Positions 5,778 to 6,741 of a DNA stretch of 6,741 nt are shown piece after piece. The notes under the pieces were generated by a model. That model saw only the letters and a list, made by a program, of their open reading frames with translations, did not search any database and was not told the origin of the DNA. A program made the position numbers and the translations under genes. Source of the stretch: Methanobacteriaceae archaeon UBA349 (GTDB lineage: Archaea > Methanobacteriota > Methanobacteria > Methanobacteriales > Methanobacteriaceae); contig DAWK01000122.1 in NCBI GenBank assembly GCA_002509745.1, positions 1 through 6,741 of the forward strand, given 5' to 3'. Each line of letters starts with the position of its first letter. Position 1 is the stretch's first letter.

Positions 5778-6741
<964 letters not shown>

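Overview
The window looks like a piece of a low-GC methanogen genome, most likely Methanobacterium or a close relative. This is inferred from several things: very AT-rich intergenic DNA with archaeal-type TATA stretches, GGAGG/GGTGA-type ribosome binding sites, a TTG start, and a fumarate reductase-type flavoprotein/iron-sulfur pair with no membrane anchor genes beside it. No database search was possible, so the genus is a guess.

Left part, minus strand: the start of a gene that runs off the left edge (positions 1-157; its N-terminus resembles HhH-GPD/AlkA-type DNA glycosylases), then a six-helix GAP/LysE-like membrane transporter (285-1010). Next comes an AT-rich divergent region (1011-1382) holding a possible 23-residue membrane-type peptide gene with a near-perfect Shine-Dalgarno site (1204-1275, minus). 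The region also carries TATA-like sequences that could serve both directions.

Right part, plus strand: a single-domain rhodanese (1383-1712). It is followed by a compact redox cluster: a fumarate reductase/succinate dehydrogenase flavoprotein (1808-3670, TTG start), its iron-sulfur subunit starting on the base after the flavoprotein stop codon (3671-4441), and a rubredoxin fused to an FMN-dependent alpha-hydroxy-acid oxidoreductase (4479-5725). The last gene is interrupted by a one-base deficit at a run of six A (5200-5205). After a short T-rich gap, a CrtC/AttH lipocalin-like protein begins (5778) and runs off the right edge.

Working model (inference): the FrdA/FrdB pair is a soluble fumarate reductase making succinate, or the reverse. 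The iron-sulfur subunit lacks both the quinone-site residues of membrane-bound enzymes and the C-terminal CCG (HdrB/D-like) part of methanogen thiol:fumarate reductase TfrB, so its electron partner is not evident. The rubredoxin-flavoprotein just downstream is a candidate partner, feeding electrons from a 2-hydroxy acid. No mobile element, CRISPR array, tRNA or rRNA was seen.
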